64,000 nt of DNA. Origin: Stratiolaelaps scimitus (Eukaryota > Arthropoda > Arachnida > Mesostigmata > Laelapidae). Below, one piece after another: positions 63,623 through 64,000 of the stretch. The position numbers and the translations under genes are program-made. Under the pieces are notes generated by a model that had not been told where the DNA came from, made no database searches, and saw only the letters and a list, made by a program, of their open reading frames with translations. Every line of letters starts with the position of its first letter. Positions within the stretch are counted from its first letter, which is position 1. The DNA lies in NCBI GenBank assembly GCA_019614645.1, contig JABWDB010000004.1, positions 2,232,001-2,296,000 on the forward strand. Direction: 5' to 3'.

Positions 63623-63652
63623 CCATGAGTGTCTTTTTTTGGGTCAGCCTAA
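63623..63652 (-). repeat. Mariner terminal inverted repeat (right end)
   Basis: Read on the minus strand it starts TTAGGCTGACCCAAAAAAAG and continues gacactcatgg. This is the mariner end pattern of TTAGG(C/T)TG followed by an A-run. It is followed outward by TA at 63653-63654. Confidence 0.82.
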
Positions 63653-64000
63653 TATAATTTGATGCACAGACCATCACTAGCGAATCTAACAAACTAAATC
63701 TAAGCCCAAATGTCTGACCGTCGACGAGTCATCATTATCATCGCTAGTTTTTCTATTAACCTTTTAATGCTCATCAACCTATATAATAGCCATTAGCGAT
63801 GATTCCGTAAGCATGCGTTGCAAGTTGCTGCAAATGTTAATAGTGCATTGGCCTTTGTGCCGTCGGCAATTTGTGGAAATCTCGGAAACAACGGTGGAAA
63901 CTAGCCCCACACGGTTAATTATCTTTGCATGCATTACATTAGTCTAATGTGGGCCAATGAAAGCATTACATAAATTATAATATAATCGACGTTTGAGTTC
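63653..64000. other. Non-coding right edge
   Basis: Starts with the TA target duplicate of the mariner, then AT-rich sequence without features. Confidence 0.5.

Larger units (their letters stand above)
62902..63652 (-). mobile_element. Degenerate, internally deleted mariner element
   Basis: Both ends begin TTAGGCTG when read inward, and both continue into A-rich sequence containing GAGACA or GACACT. A TA dinucleotide flanks each side (62900-62901 and 63653-63654), the standard mariner target duplication. On the minus strand the interior shows decayed transposase pieces in family order: VDET near 63449-63463 where VDETW is usual, EEQW, VMVALDV, then DDNAWAH (63201-63220), HPPYSPDLSPCDY (about 63108-63143) and W-DQCIN-RGAY near the C-terminus. 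The spacing from the second to the third aspartate fits DD34D if one lost base near 63137 is allowed for. Stop codons interrupt the frame and the N-terminal DNA-binding domain is missing. At 751 bp it is well short of the usual 1.3 kb, so it cannot encode an active transposase. Confidence 0.9.

Overview
This window is eukaryotic nuclear DNA, very probably from an invertebrate and most likely an arthropod. The reasons are the exon-like coding with a consensus splice donor, tRNA-derived SINEs, a mariner transposon, a decayed non-LTR retrotransposon, many (AT)n tracts, and no bacterial gene packing. The coding exon belongs to a family (neuroligins) known from animals. Alternating AT-rich and GC-rich stretches and low gene density would fit a mesostigmatid mite such as Varroa or Tropilaelaps, but that is a guess I cannot test here.

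Only one protein-coding segment can be named with confidence. It is the first coding exon of a neuroligin gene on the minus strand (36675 down to 36165), with a signal peptide, the start of the esterase-like domain and a good 5' splice site. The rest of that gene would lie at lower coordinates. I found no second neuroligin exon, so it is probably beyond the left edge or in exons too short or divergent to spot. A GC-rich stretch at 36742-38120, upstream of the exon, is the likely 5' leader and promoter area.

The other interpretable sequence is mobile. A tRNA-derived SINE family has three good copies (20830-21000 +, 62303-62485 +, 45421-45590 -) and one 3' fragment (15880-15970 +). Further tRNA-like heads occur at 24562-24640 (-), 45660-45748 (-), and more weakly at 32125-32185 (-) and 39363-39430 (+). 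A decayed non-LTR retrotransposon fills 39437-40835 (+), and a deleted, frameshifted mariner element with matching ends and a TA duplication fills 62902-63652 (-). A long imperfect foldback lies at 21798-21900, and there are many microsatellites, including a 126-bp (TA)n tract at 16687-16812.

Several GC-rich islands (about 2640-3510, 4800-5860, 6820-8710, 17350-18050, 18940-20030, 24890-26030, 52420-53840, 56030-57720) carry overlapping open frames on both strands. Such frames are expected by chance at that composition, and none could be matched to a family. Some may be 5' UTRs, promoters or exons of other genes. The remaining AT-rich sequence looks like intron or intergenic DNA. I did not find a convincing new biological system. 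The most informative items for follow-up are the SINE family, the mariner remnant, the foldback and the neuroligin gene structure.
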